Positions 1 to 8,144 are shown, counted from the first letter of the stretch. The stretch is DNA of 22,637 nt from an uncultured Collinsella sp. (GCA_900549355.1 UROA01000009.1:1-22637), one strand, 5' to 3'. Notes: generated by a model not told the origin, from the sequence alone. Made by a program: numbers and translations.

Positions 1-96
1 CCCTCGATTTCGCGGGCCCCCATCCGCATCTTGGATGACCCCGCCCTGTCAGAGCGCCTGTGCGACTATGCGGAGACGCTCGTCTGTCCGCTCTAA
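1..96 (+). CDS. C-terminal end of an unidentified + strand gene (partial)
   Basis: Frame 1 is open from the window edge to a TAA at 94-96 and encodes about 31 residues ending in DYAETLVCPL. The third codon positions are overwhelmingly G or C, as in the surrounding real genes, and unlike the other two forward frames. That is the main reason to treat it as the tail of a real gene whose start lies outside the window. It converges with the dinG-type gene and their stop codons overlap by 4 bp. No domain can be recognised in so short a fragment, and I give no function. Confidence 0.5.
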   Translation, partial: PSISRAPIRILDDPALSERLCDYAETLVCPL

Positions 97-2987
97 TGTC
101 GTCGGTCGTGCGCCTGTCGCCATAGCTGCAGGTAGTGGCCGATCTGGGCTGACTCGATACGCTGGTATGAACTGGTGGGCAGCGACGTTAAGAATTTCTT
201 GCCGTAGCCCTTCGTCACCAGGCGCGGGTCGGCCAAAATGAGTACGCCACAATCGGTCGATGAGCGAATGAGGCGACCGGCTGCCTGCTTGACCTCGAGC
301 ACGGCCTCGGGAAGCGAATAGCGCGCCCAAGCGCGGTCTTCGCGCAGATTGCGCTCGCATGAGAGCGGGTCTGTGGGGCTCGAAAACGGCAGCTTGGGGA
401 TGATGACGCAGCGCAGCGTCTCACCGCTGGCGTCAAACCCCTCCCAAAAGGCCTTGAGCGCAAAGAGCGACGAGGTCGGTTCGTTGATAAAGCGATCGCG
501 CAGACGGCGAGGAGACGAGTTGCGCTGCTGGCAGTTGAGTTCCAGACCCGCACGAGCCATCTTGGGCTCGACGCGAGCGCACAGCTCCTCCATGTCACGC
601 CTATTGGTGAACAGCGTGAGCACCGAGCCGCCCATGGCAAGATGAGCGTCGACCAGCACACGCTCGAGCGCCGAAAGATAGCTCTCACGATCGCGCAGAT
701 CGGGGATATCGCCCGCAACGACTACAGCCATATTCGAATCGAAGTCGTAGCTCGAATCCAAGTGCAGCGACGATGATGTCGAGGCGCCGATGCGATCGAG
801 GCCGACGGCATGGTTAAAGTGCTCAAAGCTCTTGGAAACCGTCATGGTCGCCGATGCGAAGATAGCCGTGTGGACCTCGGGTAGCCACTCGGTTGCCAAG
901 GCCTCGCCAATATCGATGCGCTCCGCGGTCATCGACTCGCCGCCGGCACGCAGCCTTCGATTGACCTGCAACGAGTACACGTAGTGTTCGTCGGTACCGT
1001 CAATGATGAGCTTGAGGTTCTCGGCCAGCTCATGCAGGCGGCGCGAGATATCACCCAGGTCGACAACAACCTCGGGCTTGTCGGCGGCGACGGCTTGTAC
1101 CAGCGCGTCGACGCTCTTGTCAGCTTGTTCCAATGCGTCGATGGCAGTGTAGGCCGACTGTAAGAAATCATGCCAGTCGTCAGATTCGCGCAGCTCGGGG
1201 CCAATCCATAGGTTCGCATTGTCATAGCCCCCGCGCGCACGGCGGCCAAGCTCGCGAACGCCGTCAAACACATCGGCAATCGCCGTACTCGCACGCACAA
1301 CCGTCGACGTCGCCTTGGCGGTAAGACCCAGGTAAAGCGTAGAGCCCTCCGAGGTTGCCAAATCGCGGGAAACCTGGCTCAGCGCACCGGTGCTCGAGCC
1401 ACCCAGGCGCTCAAACAGAACGCGCGATTCATCCGCCGACACCACGCGCGCCCATTGACGGCGCGCCTCGCGCTCGATGGAGTGGGCCTCATCGATCACC
1501 CAGTGACGAATCGGAGGCAAGATTCTGCCCTCGGCCGCGACATTGCGGAACAGCAGGGAATGGTTGGTGACCACCACATCGGCATGCGCCGCGCGACGGC
1601 GGGCGCCGTGGACGAGGCATTTATCGGGGAAAAACGGGCATAGGCGGCGGGCGCACTCGCGCGACGCCGTCGTAAAGTCGGGACGGTTGACGCTGCGCCA
1701 GCGAATGCCGAGCGAGTCGAGGTCGCCATCGGCCGACTGACACACGTACGCCATGATGACCGCGACTGCCGTAAGCGTGTCGGCAGGATCACGCTTGGTC
1801 GTAATTTCGACTTGGCCGCGGCTCATGCGCTCAAGTTTGCGCAAGCATGGATAGTGGTCATAGCCCTTGAGGGCGCAAAACGATAGGCCTCCGTCCAGCT
1901 GCTCGGCAAGTTTGGGCAGCTCATGATACATGAGCTGGTCCGCAAGATTATTCGATTTAGTCGCGATACCAACCGTAATGTTGTTGCGGCGCGCGGCCTC
2001 GGCAAAAGGCACCAGGTAAGCCATCGATTTGCCGACGCCTGTGCCCGCCTCAATCACGCGATGCGTTCCCGTAACGAGTGCGTCACGGACCTCGAGCGCC
2101 ATCGCGATCTGCTCATCGCGCGGCTCGTACGTGGGATACATGCGATTAACCAGGCCGCCCGGGGCATAGTCCACCTCGATTTCCTCGCGACTCGGCATCT
2201 TAAGGACCGGTAGCTCGTCCGCATCAACGCGATCATCGGCCCGATCGGCCTTGAGTACGTCGGCGCGGGCGGCGCTGAGAGAGAAGATGGAACCGGGGTT
2301 CTGTCCCGCCAAGAACGAGAAGATGGGACGATAGGACCAGGGTACGTCGGGGTGCATGTCGGCCAGGCGCGCCATTAAGCCCTGAGGCAAGTCGGTAAGC
2401 GCCACGAGCAGCACGCGCCAAACACCACACAGGGCGTCGACATCGGCGTTGGCGCGGTGCGACACCGAGTCGCAGCCAAACAGGTCGGCCATGAAAGACA
2501 GCTTGTGCGAGGCCAGGCGCGGAAGTGCGATGCGCGACAGTGCCAGCGAATCGATCCAGATGTCGCTGACGTTGACACCGCCCTTGACCGACTCGATAAA
2601 CGAACGGTCGAAGGTGGCGTTATGCGCAATCACCGGGCAGCCGCCGACAAAATCGGCGAGAGCAGCCACGGCATCGACGGCCGATGGGGCATCCACCACA
2701 TCGGCGTTTGTAATGCTCGTGAGTTCGGTAATCTCGGCGGGAATCAGCTGCTTGGGATGCACGAAGGTATCAAACCGATCGACAACCTCGCGGCCGGAAA
2801 GGCGGGCCGCCGATATCTCGATAAGCTCGTTGTCCTGCACCGAAAGACCCGTGGTCTCGGTATCGAGGACGATAACATCTTCCTCGATGAGACCAAACGA
2901 TTGGGTTTTGGCGCGCTCGGCAAGCGTGGCATAGGAATCGATGACAAACTGCGGCGTTCCCGACGAAACAGCGTCCTCGATTAGCAT
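93..2987 (-). CDS. dinG: DinG-family DNA helicase with N-terminal DEDDh exonuclease domain
   Basis: A 964-residue fusion. The N-terminal part (about residues 38-195) is a DnaQ-like 3'-5' exonuclease: Exo I is DTETTG (D42, E44), Exo II is HNATFD (D127) and Exo III is HRANADVD (H177, D182). The rest is an XPD/DinG superfamily 2 helicase: Walker A AGTGVGKS at 314-321, DEAH box at 499-502, and a late QAAGRLIRS motif VI. Four cysteines (C381, C445, C450, C457) lie between Walker A and the DEAH box with C-x4-C-x6-C spacing, as expected for the Fe-S cluster of E. coli DinG/XPD. The family unwinds 5'-tailed DNA, D-loops and R-loops; a repair role is likely. The ATG at 2987 lies 7 bp inside the end of ddl and has only a weak ribosome binding site, suggesting translational coupling. 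Confidence 0.9.
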   Translation of the reverse strand: MLIEDAVSSGTPQFVIDSYATLAERAKTQSFGLIEEDVIVLDTETTGLSVQDNELIEISAARLSGREVVDRFDTFVHPKQLIPAEITELTSITNADVVDAPSAVDAVAALADFVGGCPVIAHNATFDRSFIESVKGGVNVSDIWIDSLALSRIALPRLASHKLSFMADLFGCDSVSHRANADVDALCGVWRVLLVALTDLPQGLMARLADMHPDVPWSYRPIFSFLAGQNPGSIFSLSAARADVLKADRADDRVDADELPVLKMPSREEIEVDYAPGGLVNRMYPTYEPRDEQIAMALEVRDALVTGTHRVIEAGTGVGKSMAYLVPFAEAARRNNITVGIATKSNNLADQLMYHELPKLAEQLDGGLSFCALKGYDHYPCLRKLERMSRGQVEITTKRDPADTLTAVAVIMAYVCQSADGDLDSLGIRWRSVNRPDFTTASRECARRLCPFFPDKCLVHGARRRAAHADVVVTNHSLLFRNVAAEGRILPPIRHWVIDEAHSIEREARRQWARVVSADESRVLFERLGGSSTGALSQVSRDLATSEGSTLYLGLTAKATSTVVRASTAIADVFDGVRELGRRARGGYDNANLWIGPELRESDDWHDFLQSAYTAIDALEQADKSVDALVQAVAADKPEVVVDLGDISRRLHELAENLKLIIDGTDEHYVYSLQVNRRLRAGGESMTAERIDIGEALATEWLPEVHTAIFASATMTVSKSFEHFNHAVGLDRIGASTSSSLHLDSSYDFDSNMAVVVAGDIPDLRDRESYLSALERVLVDAHLAMGGSVLTLFTNRRDMEELCARVEPKMARAGLELNCQQRNSSPRRLRDRFINEPTSSLFALKAFWEGFDASGETLRCVIIPKLPFSSPTDPLSCERNLREDRAWARYSLPEAVLEVKQAAGRLIRSSTDCGVLILADPRLVTKGYGKKFLTSLPTSSYQRIESAQIGHYLQLWRQAHDRRH

Positions 2988-3946
2988 GCAACGCCCGCTC
3001 GACGAAGTCCCATACGAATCAGACTGTCACAGACCTGCGGGAACGTCATGTCGTCGGTGTGGCGGATCTCATCCGGATACAGCGACGTATCGGTCATGCC
3101 GGGAATGGTATTGGTCTCGAGGATAACGGGGCCATCCTCGCTCACGATAAAGTCGCTGCGCGAGATACCCAGGCAGCCGAGTGCCTTATGGGCAGCACAG
3201 GCGAGCTCCTGGGCACGAGCGTAGTTCTCGGGCGAAATCTGTGCCGGAATGCGATGGATGTCCGTAGGGTCGACATACTTTACGTCCAGATCGTAGAACT
3301 CGCAGTCCTCGGGCTTACGGATCTCAACGATCGGCAGGGCGCGCACGTCATCCTCGCCGTATACGCCGACGGTGATCTCGGTACCCTCGATGCACTTCTC
3401 GACCAGCACTTTGTCGCCGTACTCAAACGCCTTGGCGATGGCCGCGGGCAGCTCGGAGGGCTCATGGACCAGGGAAATGCCATAGCTGGAACCGTTTACG
3501 GCCGGTTTCACAAAGCAGCGCTCGCCACAAACTTCAACGATATGATCGATATCGACTTCATCGCCCACTTCGAGCGCAAGGCCGGGGGCAACGGGAATGC
3601 CCGCCTTGGCATACAGGAGCTTCGAGACCTCCTTGTCGGCACCGCAGGCGCTCGCGAGCACGCCCGACGCCGTGTAGGGGATACCCAGGGTCTCCATGGC
3701 ACCCTGCATGGCACCATCCTCACCGCCGGCGCCGTGCATGGCGATGAACGCCACGTCAAAGCCGCCAGTCGCCATGGTTACCATAAAGTCATCGGCAGCC
3801 GTGTCGAGCAGCTCCACCGATGTGTAGCCGGCTTCCTTCAAGGCCACCACGACGTTCTTTCCCGAATTGAGCGAGATCTCGCGCTCAGCGGAATGACCGC
3901 CCGCCAAGACCGCTACGTGCATGTTCTCTAGGCTTTTACCCGGCAT
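2981..3946 (-). CDS. ddl: D-alanine--D-alanine ligase
   Basis: A 321-residue ATP-grasp enzyme of full family length. It joins two D-Ala molecules using ATP, supplying the dipeptide end of the peptidoglycan precursor in the cytoplasm. Visible signatures are the N-terminal LAGGHSAEREISL stretch, with E21 at the expected D-Ala binding position, HGAGGEDG at 71-78 followed by the GIPYT/SGVLAS segment, and the C-terminal ETNTIPGMT motif that binds Mg-ATP and product. The ATG at 3946 is preceded by a strong GGAGGAG site at ideal distance. It is the first gene of a pair with dinG and diverges from rlmN. Its location next to the origin rather than in a cell wall cluster is unremarkable for a housekeeping gene. 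Confidence 0.95.
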   Translation of the reverse strand: MPGKSLENMHVAVLAGGHSAEREISLNSGKNVVVALKEAGYTSVELLDTAADDFMVTMATGGFDVAFIAMHGAGGEDGAMQGAMETLGIPYTASGVLASACGADKEVSKLLYAKAGIPVAPGLALEVGDEVDIDHIVEVCGERCFVKPAVNGSSYGISLVHEPSELPAAIAKAFEYGDKVLVEKCIEGTEITVGVYGEDDVRALPIVEIRKPEDCEFYDLDVKYVDPTDIHRIPAQISPENYARAQELACAAHKALGCLGISRSDFIVSEDGPVILETNTIPGMTDTSLYPDEIRHTDDMTFPQVCDSLIRMGLRRAGVAC

Positions 3947-3986
3947 GGGCAGACTCCTCCTCTATAATTTCTGCAGCTGATACCAT

Positions 3987-4016
3987 ATTGTAGCGATACC
4001 CTCTACGTTTCCCCAA
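3987..4016 (-). promoter_or_regulatory. Candidate ddl-dinG promoter
   Basis: On the - strand TTGGGG (4016-4011) and TACAAT (3992-3987) are separated by 18 bp, placing a start point about 35 nt before the ddl ATG. The -10 is good and the -35 is weak. A TATAAT on the + strand at 3963-3968 has no matching -35 at the right distance. Confidence 0.3.
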
Positions 4017-4031
4017 AATCGAAAGGCTTCC

Positions 4032-5084
4032 ATGAATCCCAGGACTAAATCTCAGGACATTCGCGACTTGAGCCAAAACGATATTCGCGAGCTTGTTGCC
4101 GAACTTGGCCAGCCCGCCTTCCGTGCGAAGCAGCTCATCGAATGGGTCTTTGAGAAGAACGTTTGTTCGTTTGACGATATGACCAACCTTCCCAAGGCTT
4201 TCCGCGAGCAGCTTAAAGAGGCTTTTGCCTTTGATACGCCGACTGAACTCACCAAGCAGGTTTCCAAAGATGGCTCTCGCAAATATCTGCTCGAGTACCA
4301 CGACGGCATTTCCGTCGAGACTGTCGGTATGCCCCGTCGTAACAAGCTTTCCGTCTGCGTATCCACCCAGGCAGGATGTGGCATGGGCTGCGCCTTTTGC
4401 GCCACCGGTCTCAACGGCCTCAAGCGCTCGCTGACCGCTCAAGAGATCGTCGACCAGGTGCTTCATGTATCTAACGACTTTGGCGAGCGTGCCACGAGCG
4501 TTGTCTTCATGGGCCAGGGCGAGCCGTTTGCCAACTACGATGAGGTTCTCAAGGCGCTGCGAATCCTCAACGACCCCGATGGCATCGGTATCGGCGCTCG
4601 TCACCTCACCGTCTCCACCAGCGGCGTTATTCCCGGTATTCGCAAATTTGCCGATATCCCCGAGCAGTTCACGCTTGCCGTTTCCCTGCATTCCGCCATT
4701 CAGTCGACGCGCAATAAGCTCATGCCCGGTGTTAAGAAGTACACGCTGCTTCGCCTTCACGAGGCGCTTCAGCTCTACACCGAGAAGACGGGCCGCCGCC
4801 CAACTTATGAGTACGCCATGATCGAAGGCGTCAACGATACGAATCCCGAAATGCAGGCGCTCTGCGACTTCTGCGAGGGAACGCTGTGCCACGTTAACCT
4901 GATTCAGCTTAACGATATCGAGGGCAGCCCGCTCAAGCCGTCGCCGATTCATAAGGTTGAGGATCTTCAGCGCCGCCTTGAGTCTCGTGGCATCGAGACC
5001 ACGATTCGTAACTCCCGTGGTAACGATATTGACGCCGCTTGCGGACAGCTGAAGCAGCGCTTCAAAGTTCAGAAGAACGCATAG
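4032..5084 (+). CDS. rlmN: Dual-specificity 23S rRNA A2503 / tRNA A37 C2-methyltransferase
   Basis: A 350-residue radical SAM enzyme matching the RlmN family in length. It methylates C2 of adenine 2503 in 23S rRNA and A37 in some tRNAs, tuning decoding and peptidyl transfer. The 4Fe-4S binding motif CGMGCAFC carries C116, C120 and C123. The conserved C-terminal SRGNDIDAACGQL provides the second catalytic cysteine. The segment VFMGQGEP is the SAM-binding region. The ATG at 4032 has a modest GAAAGG site. The gene stands alone on + between two - strand units and is followed within 40 bp by a parS-like site and a strong terminator. The alternative family member Cfr is less likely because the sequence follows RlmN throughout. 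Confidence 0.95.
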   Translation: MNPRTKSQDIRDLSQNDIRELVAELGQPAFRAKQLIEWVFEKNVCSFDDMTNLPKAFREQLKEAFAFDTPTELTKQVSKDGSRKYLLEYHDGISVETVGMPRRNKLSVCVSTQAGCGMGCAFCATGLNGLKRSLTAQEIVDQVLHVSNDFGERATSVVFMGQGEPFANYDEVLKALRILNDPDGIGIGARHLTVSTSGVIPGIRKFADIPEQFTLAVSLHSAIQSTRNKLMPGVKKYTLLRLHEALQLYTEKTGRRPTYEYAMIEGVNDTNPEMQALCDFCEGTLCHVNLIQLNDIEGSPLKPSPIHKVEDLQRRLESRGIETTIRNSRGNDIDAACGQLKQRFKVQKNA

Positions 5085-5103
5085 GGGAGTCGCACCCCAA
5101 AAC

Positions 5104-5117
5104 GTTTCATGTGAAAC
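5104..5117. promoter_or_regulatory. parS: parS-like ParB site, one mismatch
   Basis: GTTTCATGTGAAAC differs by one base from the parS core GTTTCACGTGAAAC. It lies between the rlmN stop codon and its terminator. With the cluster near parA and a further variant inside dnaA, it belongs to a set of ParB sites spread along the origin region. A weaker binding strength than the perfect sites is inferred. Confidence 0.6.
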
Positions 5118-5121
5118 ATCG

Positions 5122-5165
5122 AACGGCCACGGTTGCAGGATATGCAACCGTGGCCGTTTCATTTA
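5122..5165 (+). terminator. Rho-independent terminator of rlmN
   Basis: A perfect 16-bp stem (5122-5137 with 5143-5158) with a 5-nt GGATA loop is followed by a T-rich tail (TTTCATTTATT). It lies 37 bp after the rlmN stop codon. Confidence 0.9.
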
Positions 5166-5210
5166 TTGACCTTAATTTTGAATCAGCTGCTACCTGTCCC
5201 ATTTTTTACG

Positions 5211-5255
5211 GCCAAAATAAGGGGTCCTTGCCTCGTGAATCAGACAAGGACCCCT
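5211..5255 (-). terminator. Terminator of the parA-parB operon
   Basis: On the - strand an 11-bp perfect stem (AGGGGTCCTTG with CAAGGACCCCT; 5220-5230 and 5245-5255) and a 14-nt loop are followed by TTATTTTGG. It lies about 30 bp after the stop of the small gene downstream of parB. The tail is T-rich only in the - direction, so it serves the par operon. Confidence 0.8.
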
Positions 5256-5275
5256 CAAAATATGCTGAGTAATTG

Positions 5276-5287
5276 TTAGGTACCTAA
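5276..5287. repeat. 12-bp palindrome TTAGGTACCTAA, copy 1
   Basis: A perfect palindrome overlapping the stop codon of the small gene after parB. An identical copy, sharing the preceding G, occurs at 8780-8791 between yidC and jag. An operator or protein-binding site is possible; the function is unknown. Confidence 0.55.
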
Positions 5288-5538
5288 TAGCCTACATTTT
5301 CCCATTGTTTGCTGACCCAACCTTGATTAATCTTGGGATTCTTCGTTACCTGAGCAGTACGCATAGCAACATCTTCCGTCATAACATCCATTTTCTTTTT
5401 GGAAGTATCGACGATATCTTGCGCGCCACGAAGCAAACGACCTCGAAGTTCATCGTCTGTCGCGATCTTATAGCCAGCAAAGGCACCAGCCGCGACAGTC
5501 GTCACCAATGCAATCGCTGTTAAAATCTTATTCCTCAT
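5284..5538 (-). CDS. Small membrane-anchored protein downstream of parB (hypothetical)
   Basis: An 84-residue product from the ATG at 5538, chosen because AAGGAGG sits 5 nt before it. An in-frame TTG 18 bp earlier has no such site. Residues about 4-25 form one hydrophobic helix (ILTAIALVTTVAAGAFAGY) after a basic N-terminus (MRNK). A charged, probably helical tail of about 55 residues follows. This suggests a single-pass inner membrane or exported protein, loosely like YtxH-type small proteins, but I cannot name a family. The start codon lies inside parB (11-bp overlap), so its translation is tied to ParB. Position and low GC match parA/parB, pointing to a possible role in origin segregation or anchoring (inference). 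Confidence 0.75.
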   Translation of the reverse strand: MRNKILTAIALVTTVAAGAFAGYKIATDDELRGRLLRGAQDIVDTSKKKMDVMTEDVAMRTAQVTKNPKINQGWVSKQWENVGY

Positions 5539-6433
5539 CTTGGCCTCCTTGATCAAACTGAATCATTTCGCCAAGAATACGAGAGAGCTCTTCCTCGTCT
5601 TTAAACTCAATCTCAATCTTATTCTTTCCACGCGAGCTCTTCACACGCACGTTGGTATTAAATACCTGACGAAGCACACGGGCAGCCTTTTTAAAGGACT
5701 GAGGCGTTGCAGGCCTTGGCGTCTTAGGTGTCTCTCCGGCAGAAAACAACGGGGCAAGATTTTCTGTCGCTCTTACGGAAAGGCCCTCTGTAACAACTTT
5801 CTCTGCAAGTCGAATACGCGCGTCCTCATAGGGAACTGCAAGAATCGCACGTGCATGACCAGCAGTAAGTTTGCCCTCAAAAATCATCTGCTGAACTACT
5901 TCAGGGAGATCGAGAAGACGCAGCGAGTTTGTAATTGCAGAGCGTGACTTGCTTACTGCCTTCGACAATGCCTCCTGGGTCATCTCGCTGGCATCAATGA
6001 GTTGGCGATAGCCCTTAGCCTCTTCGATGGGATTCAGATCAGAACGCTGAAGGTTTTCGATAAGAGCAAGAGCCAGCATCTCTTCATCATTTACCTCTTT
6101 AATGATGACTGGCAATTCTTCAAGGCCAGCAAGCTTTGACGCCTGGTAACGACGCTCACCAGCGATGATCTCATAGCCGTTTCCATGCTTGCGAACCAAA
6201 AGCGGCTGCAAAACGCCATGTTCTTGGATTGACTCGCTCAACTCGCGAAGTTCAGTTTCGTTAAAGTGAATTCGCGGCTGATTAGGGTTGGGAACGATAT
6301 CCTCAATAGGTAGTTTTGTTTCAGATGCGGCATTTGAAGCCGATGCAGCCGAACCGCCGGTCTCATACTCGGCCTCTGAGACCAAAGCATTGAGTCCACG
6401 TCCCAATCCGCCACGTTTCTTTACACTAGGCAC
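5528..6433 (-). CDS. parB: Chromosome partitioning protein ParB (Spo0J), CTP-dependent clamp
   Basis: A 301-residue ParB of normal length. Residues 7-17 contain the LGRGLNAL motif that stimulates ParA ATPase activity. The CTP-binding domain has GERRYQA at 92-98 and ENLQR at 126-130. A helix-turn-helix for parS recognition spans about 152-173. The C-terminal 50 or so residues are charged and should dimerise. ParB loads at parS, spreads as a sliding clamp and recruits ParA and condensin. The start is a GTG at 6433, overlapping the parA stop by 8 bp. The preceding AGAGGTGATC is an almost complete complement of the 16S rRNA 3' end, which fixes this start. Its target sites lie about 830 bp upstream. 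Confidence 0.95.
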   Translation of the reverse strand: MPSVKKRGGLGRGLNALVSEAEYETGGSAASASNAASETKLPIEDIVPNPNQPRIHFNETELRELSESIQEHGVLQPLLVRKHGNGYEIIAGERRYQASKLAGLEELPVIIKEVNDEEMLALALIENLQRSDLNPIEEAKGYRQLIDASEMTQEALSKAVSKSRSAITNSLRLLDLPEVVQQMIFEGKLTAGHARAILAVPYEDARIRLAEKVVTEGLSVRATENLAPLFSAGETPKTPRPATPQSFKKAARVLRQVFNTNVRVKSSRGKNKIEIEFKDEEELSRILGEMIQFDQGGQDEE

Positions 6434-7226
6434 GCTTGATCACCTCTTTTGCAAGGTTCATATATGCTTTTGCACCCTTATTTTGAGGTGCATAGGTAAT
6501 TACCGGTTCTCCAAAAGACGGAGCTTCGGAGATTTTAACCGTACGGGGGATTAGCGTCTTAAACGCCTTATCACCAAAGTACGATTGAACCTCCTCAACA
6601 ACCTGATTCGATAGTGAAGTACGCGAGTCATACATGGTCATAAGCACACCATAGGTGTCTAAGCCCTTGTTCAGCCGTGATTTGACCATCTTCATTGACT
6701 CAAGCAGCTTCGTAACGCCCTCGAGTGCGTAATATTCGCACTGGATCGGAATCAAAACGCTGTCTGCTGCGGTCAAAGCGTTGATAGTAAGCAGGCCGAG
6801 CGAAGGAGGACAGTCAATAAAAATAAAGTCAAACTCGTCCTGAATCGGCTCAAGCAAATCTTTGAGGCGGGTTTCACGAGCAATTGCGCTTACGAGCTCA
6901 ATTTCCGCGCCTGCAAGTTGAATTGTAGCCGGAATAACGAATACCTTTTTACAATTTGTATCAAGAACAAGCGATTCTGCCGGCACATCATTCAACAATG
7001 CATCATAGATGCAGTGATCAAGGTCTTCTTTTTCAATTCCGAATCCACTGGTGCTGTTTCCCTGCGGATCAAAATCGACAATCAGTGTCTTACGACCCTG
7101 CTCACCCAGTGCTGCTGCAAGGTTTACAGCCGTCGTTGACTTACCGACGCCGCCTTTTTGATTGATGATTGCGATGATACGCGTGTCTTTTGCGCTCTTA
7201 GAACGCTTAACGTCGCGAAATCCCAC
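6426..7226 (-). CDS. parA: Chromosome partitioning ATPase ParA (Soj)
   Basis: A 266-residue ParA/MinD-type ATPase. The deviant Walker A KGGVGKST begins at residue 24. The A' motif is VDFDPQGN and the Walker B segment is FIFIDCPPSLG. ParA binds DNA nonspecifically as an ATP dimer and is released by ParB, moving or regulating the origin. It also affects DnaA in Bacillus. The start is a GTG at 7226 with AGGAGG 4 nt upstream; the short basic N-terminal arm precedes the core. The promoter probably overlaps the parS cluster: a TTTAAT hexamer on the - strand at about 7242-7247 could be its -10. That would allow autoregulation by ParB (inference). Confidence 0.95.
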   Translation of the reverse strand: MGFRDVKRSKSAKDTRIIAIINQKGGVGKSTTAVNLAAALGEQGRKTLIVDFDPQGNSTSGFGIEKEDLDHCIYDALLNDVPAESLVLDTNCKKVFVIPATIQLAGAEIELVSAIARETRLKDLLEPIQDEFDFIFIDCPPSLGLLTINALTAADSVLIPIQCEYYALEGVTKLLESMKMVKSRLNKGLDTYGVLMTMYDSRTSLSNQVVEEVQSYFGDKAFKTLIPRTVKISEAPSFGEPVITYAPQNKGAKAYMNLAKEVIKRA

Positions 7227-7265
7227 GGTCCCTCCTGGTGTGTATTAAAGCTGTCAAACGGAGGA

Positions 7266-7281
7266 TGTTTCACGTGAAACA
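7266..7281. promoter_or_regulatory. parS: parS site 1 (perfect)
   Basis: TGTTTCACGTGAAACA, identical to the Bacillus parS consensus, lies 40 bp upstream of the parA start codon. It is the first of three sites with centres exactly 39 bp apart. Confidence 0.95.
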
Positions 7282-7304
7282 TCCCGAATCGATATCAACC
7301 GCCA

Positions 7305-7320
7305 TGTTTCACGTGAAACA
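7305..7320. promoter_or_regulatory. parS: parS site 2 (perfect)
   Basis: The second perfect copy of TGTTTCACGTGAAACA, between parA and rsmG, centred 39 bp from site 1. Confidence 0.95.
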
Positions 7321-7343
7321 CTGCAAGTTGTTAGTATCCATTA

Positions 7344-7359
7344 TGTTTTACGTGAAACA
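7344..7359. promoter_or_regulatory. parS: parS site 3 (one mismatch)
   Basis: TGTTTTACGTGAAACA differs from the consensus at one position. It ends 2 bp before the rsmG stop codon and is centred 39 bp from site 2. Confidence 0.85.
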
Positions 7360-7360
7360 T

Positions 7361-8098
7361 CTAGGCAAGCGGATTCTTCTTTGCCACGCCATTTGCACGA
7401 GGCAATGAAACGGATGCTGAATGACTCTTCTTAAGAACAATGAACTCCCTGTGACCCAAGCCTTCAGGCAAATCAATTGCGTCATTCAGAAGCAAAGTGA
7501 AGCCGCAAATCTTAGCTGCTGACATGCCGGAAGCAAGCTCCTCATCCGAAGGATTGCCCTTGGTGATAACAAATAGCCCTCCATCCTTCAGGTACGGAGC
7601 CGCATACTCAACAAGAATCGGTAGAGGGGCCAGTGCGCGGGCGGTTACAACGGAGAACTGCTTCTTATGGCTTCGAGCATATTCTTCAAGACGATCATGA
7701 ACCGCATGAGCATGTTTCAATCCAAGAGCATGGACAAAGGAATTAACCGCATCAACCTTCTTGCCAACAGAGTCAATATAAGTAGCTTTACGATGCGTGG
7801 TTATGGTTAATGGAATACCAGGGAAGCCCGCACCTGTTCCCATATCGAGCAAAGCTCCCTCAGGAGCCTTATTGATATAGGGGAGCAAAACAAGTGAGTC
7901 GAGGATATGAAGTACGGCAGCATCTTCTACATTAAGAATACGGGTGAGATTGGTTGTCTTATTTGTTTCTAGAACCAAATCCAAATGCTGGATACATTTC
8001 CTCAGCTCAATATCAGTTACGCTCAAGGAATATTCTTTGCAATAGGAAGTTAGGCGACTCAACATCTCGTCAGCCTGCTGATCGGTAAGTACTAACAA
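7361..8098 (-). CDS. rsmG: 16S rRNA (guanine-527-N7)-methyltransferase
   Basis: A 245-residue SAM-dependent methyltransferase (GidB family) that makes m7G527 in the 16S rRNA 530 loop. The SAM-binding motif LLDMGTGAGFPGIPL begins around residue 84, followed by DSVGKKVDAV and VTARALAPL, both typical of RsmG. I chose the TTG at 8098 because AAAGGAG sits 6 nt before it. A longer reading from a TTG at 8146 would place the ribosome binding site inside the protein and start within the T-tract of the jag terminator. The gene is AT-richer than yidC or dnaA. No terminator separates it from parA, so readthrough across the parS cluster into parA is likely. Confidence 0.92.
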   Translation of the reverse strand: MLVLTDQQADEMLSRLTSYCKEYSLSVTDIELRKCIQHLDLVLETNKTTNLTRILNVEDAAVLHILDSLVLLPYINKAPEGALLDMGTGAGFPGIPLTITTHRKATYIDSVGKKVDAVNSFVHALGLKHAHAVHDRLEEYARSHKKQFSVVTARALAPLPILVEYAAPYLKDGGLFVITKGNPSDEELASGMSAAKICGFTLLLNDAIDLPEGLGHREFIVLKKSHSASVSLPRANGVAKKNPLA

Positions 8099-8144
8099 CG
8101 AAAGCTCCTTTCTGACAAAAATCAGCGTATCGAGAACTTTTGAC

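Noticed and set aside
3936..5162. 408-codon open frame antisense to rlmN
   Set aside because: It overlaps rlmN completely and runs through the terminator hairpin; no recognisable domain.
7260..7360. Regular palindromic repeats as a CRISPR array
   Set aside because: The three 16-bp units are the well-known parS sequence next to parA/parB, and the intervals are too short for spacers.
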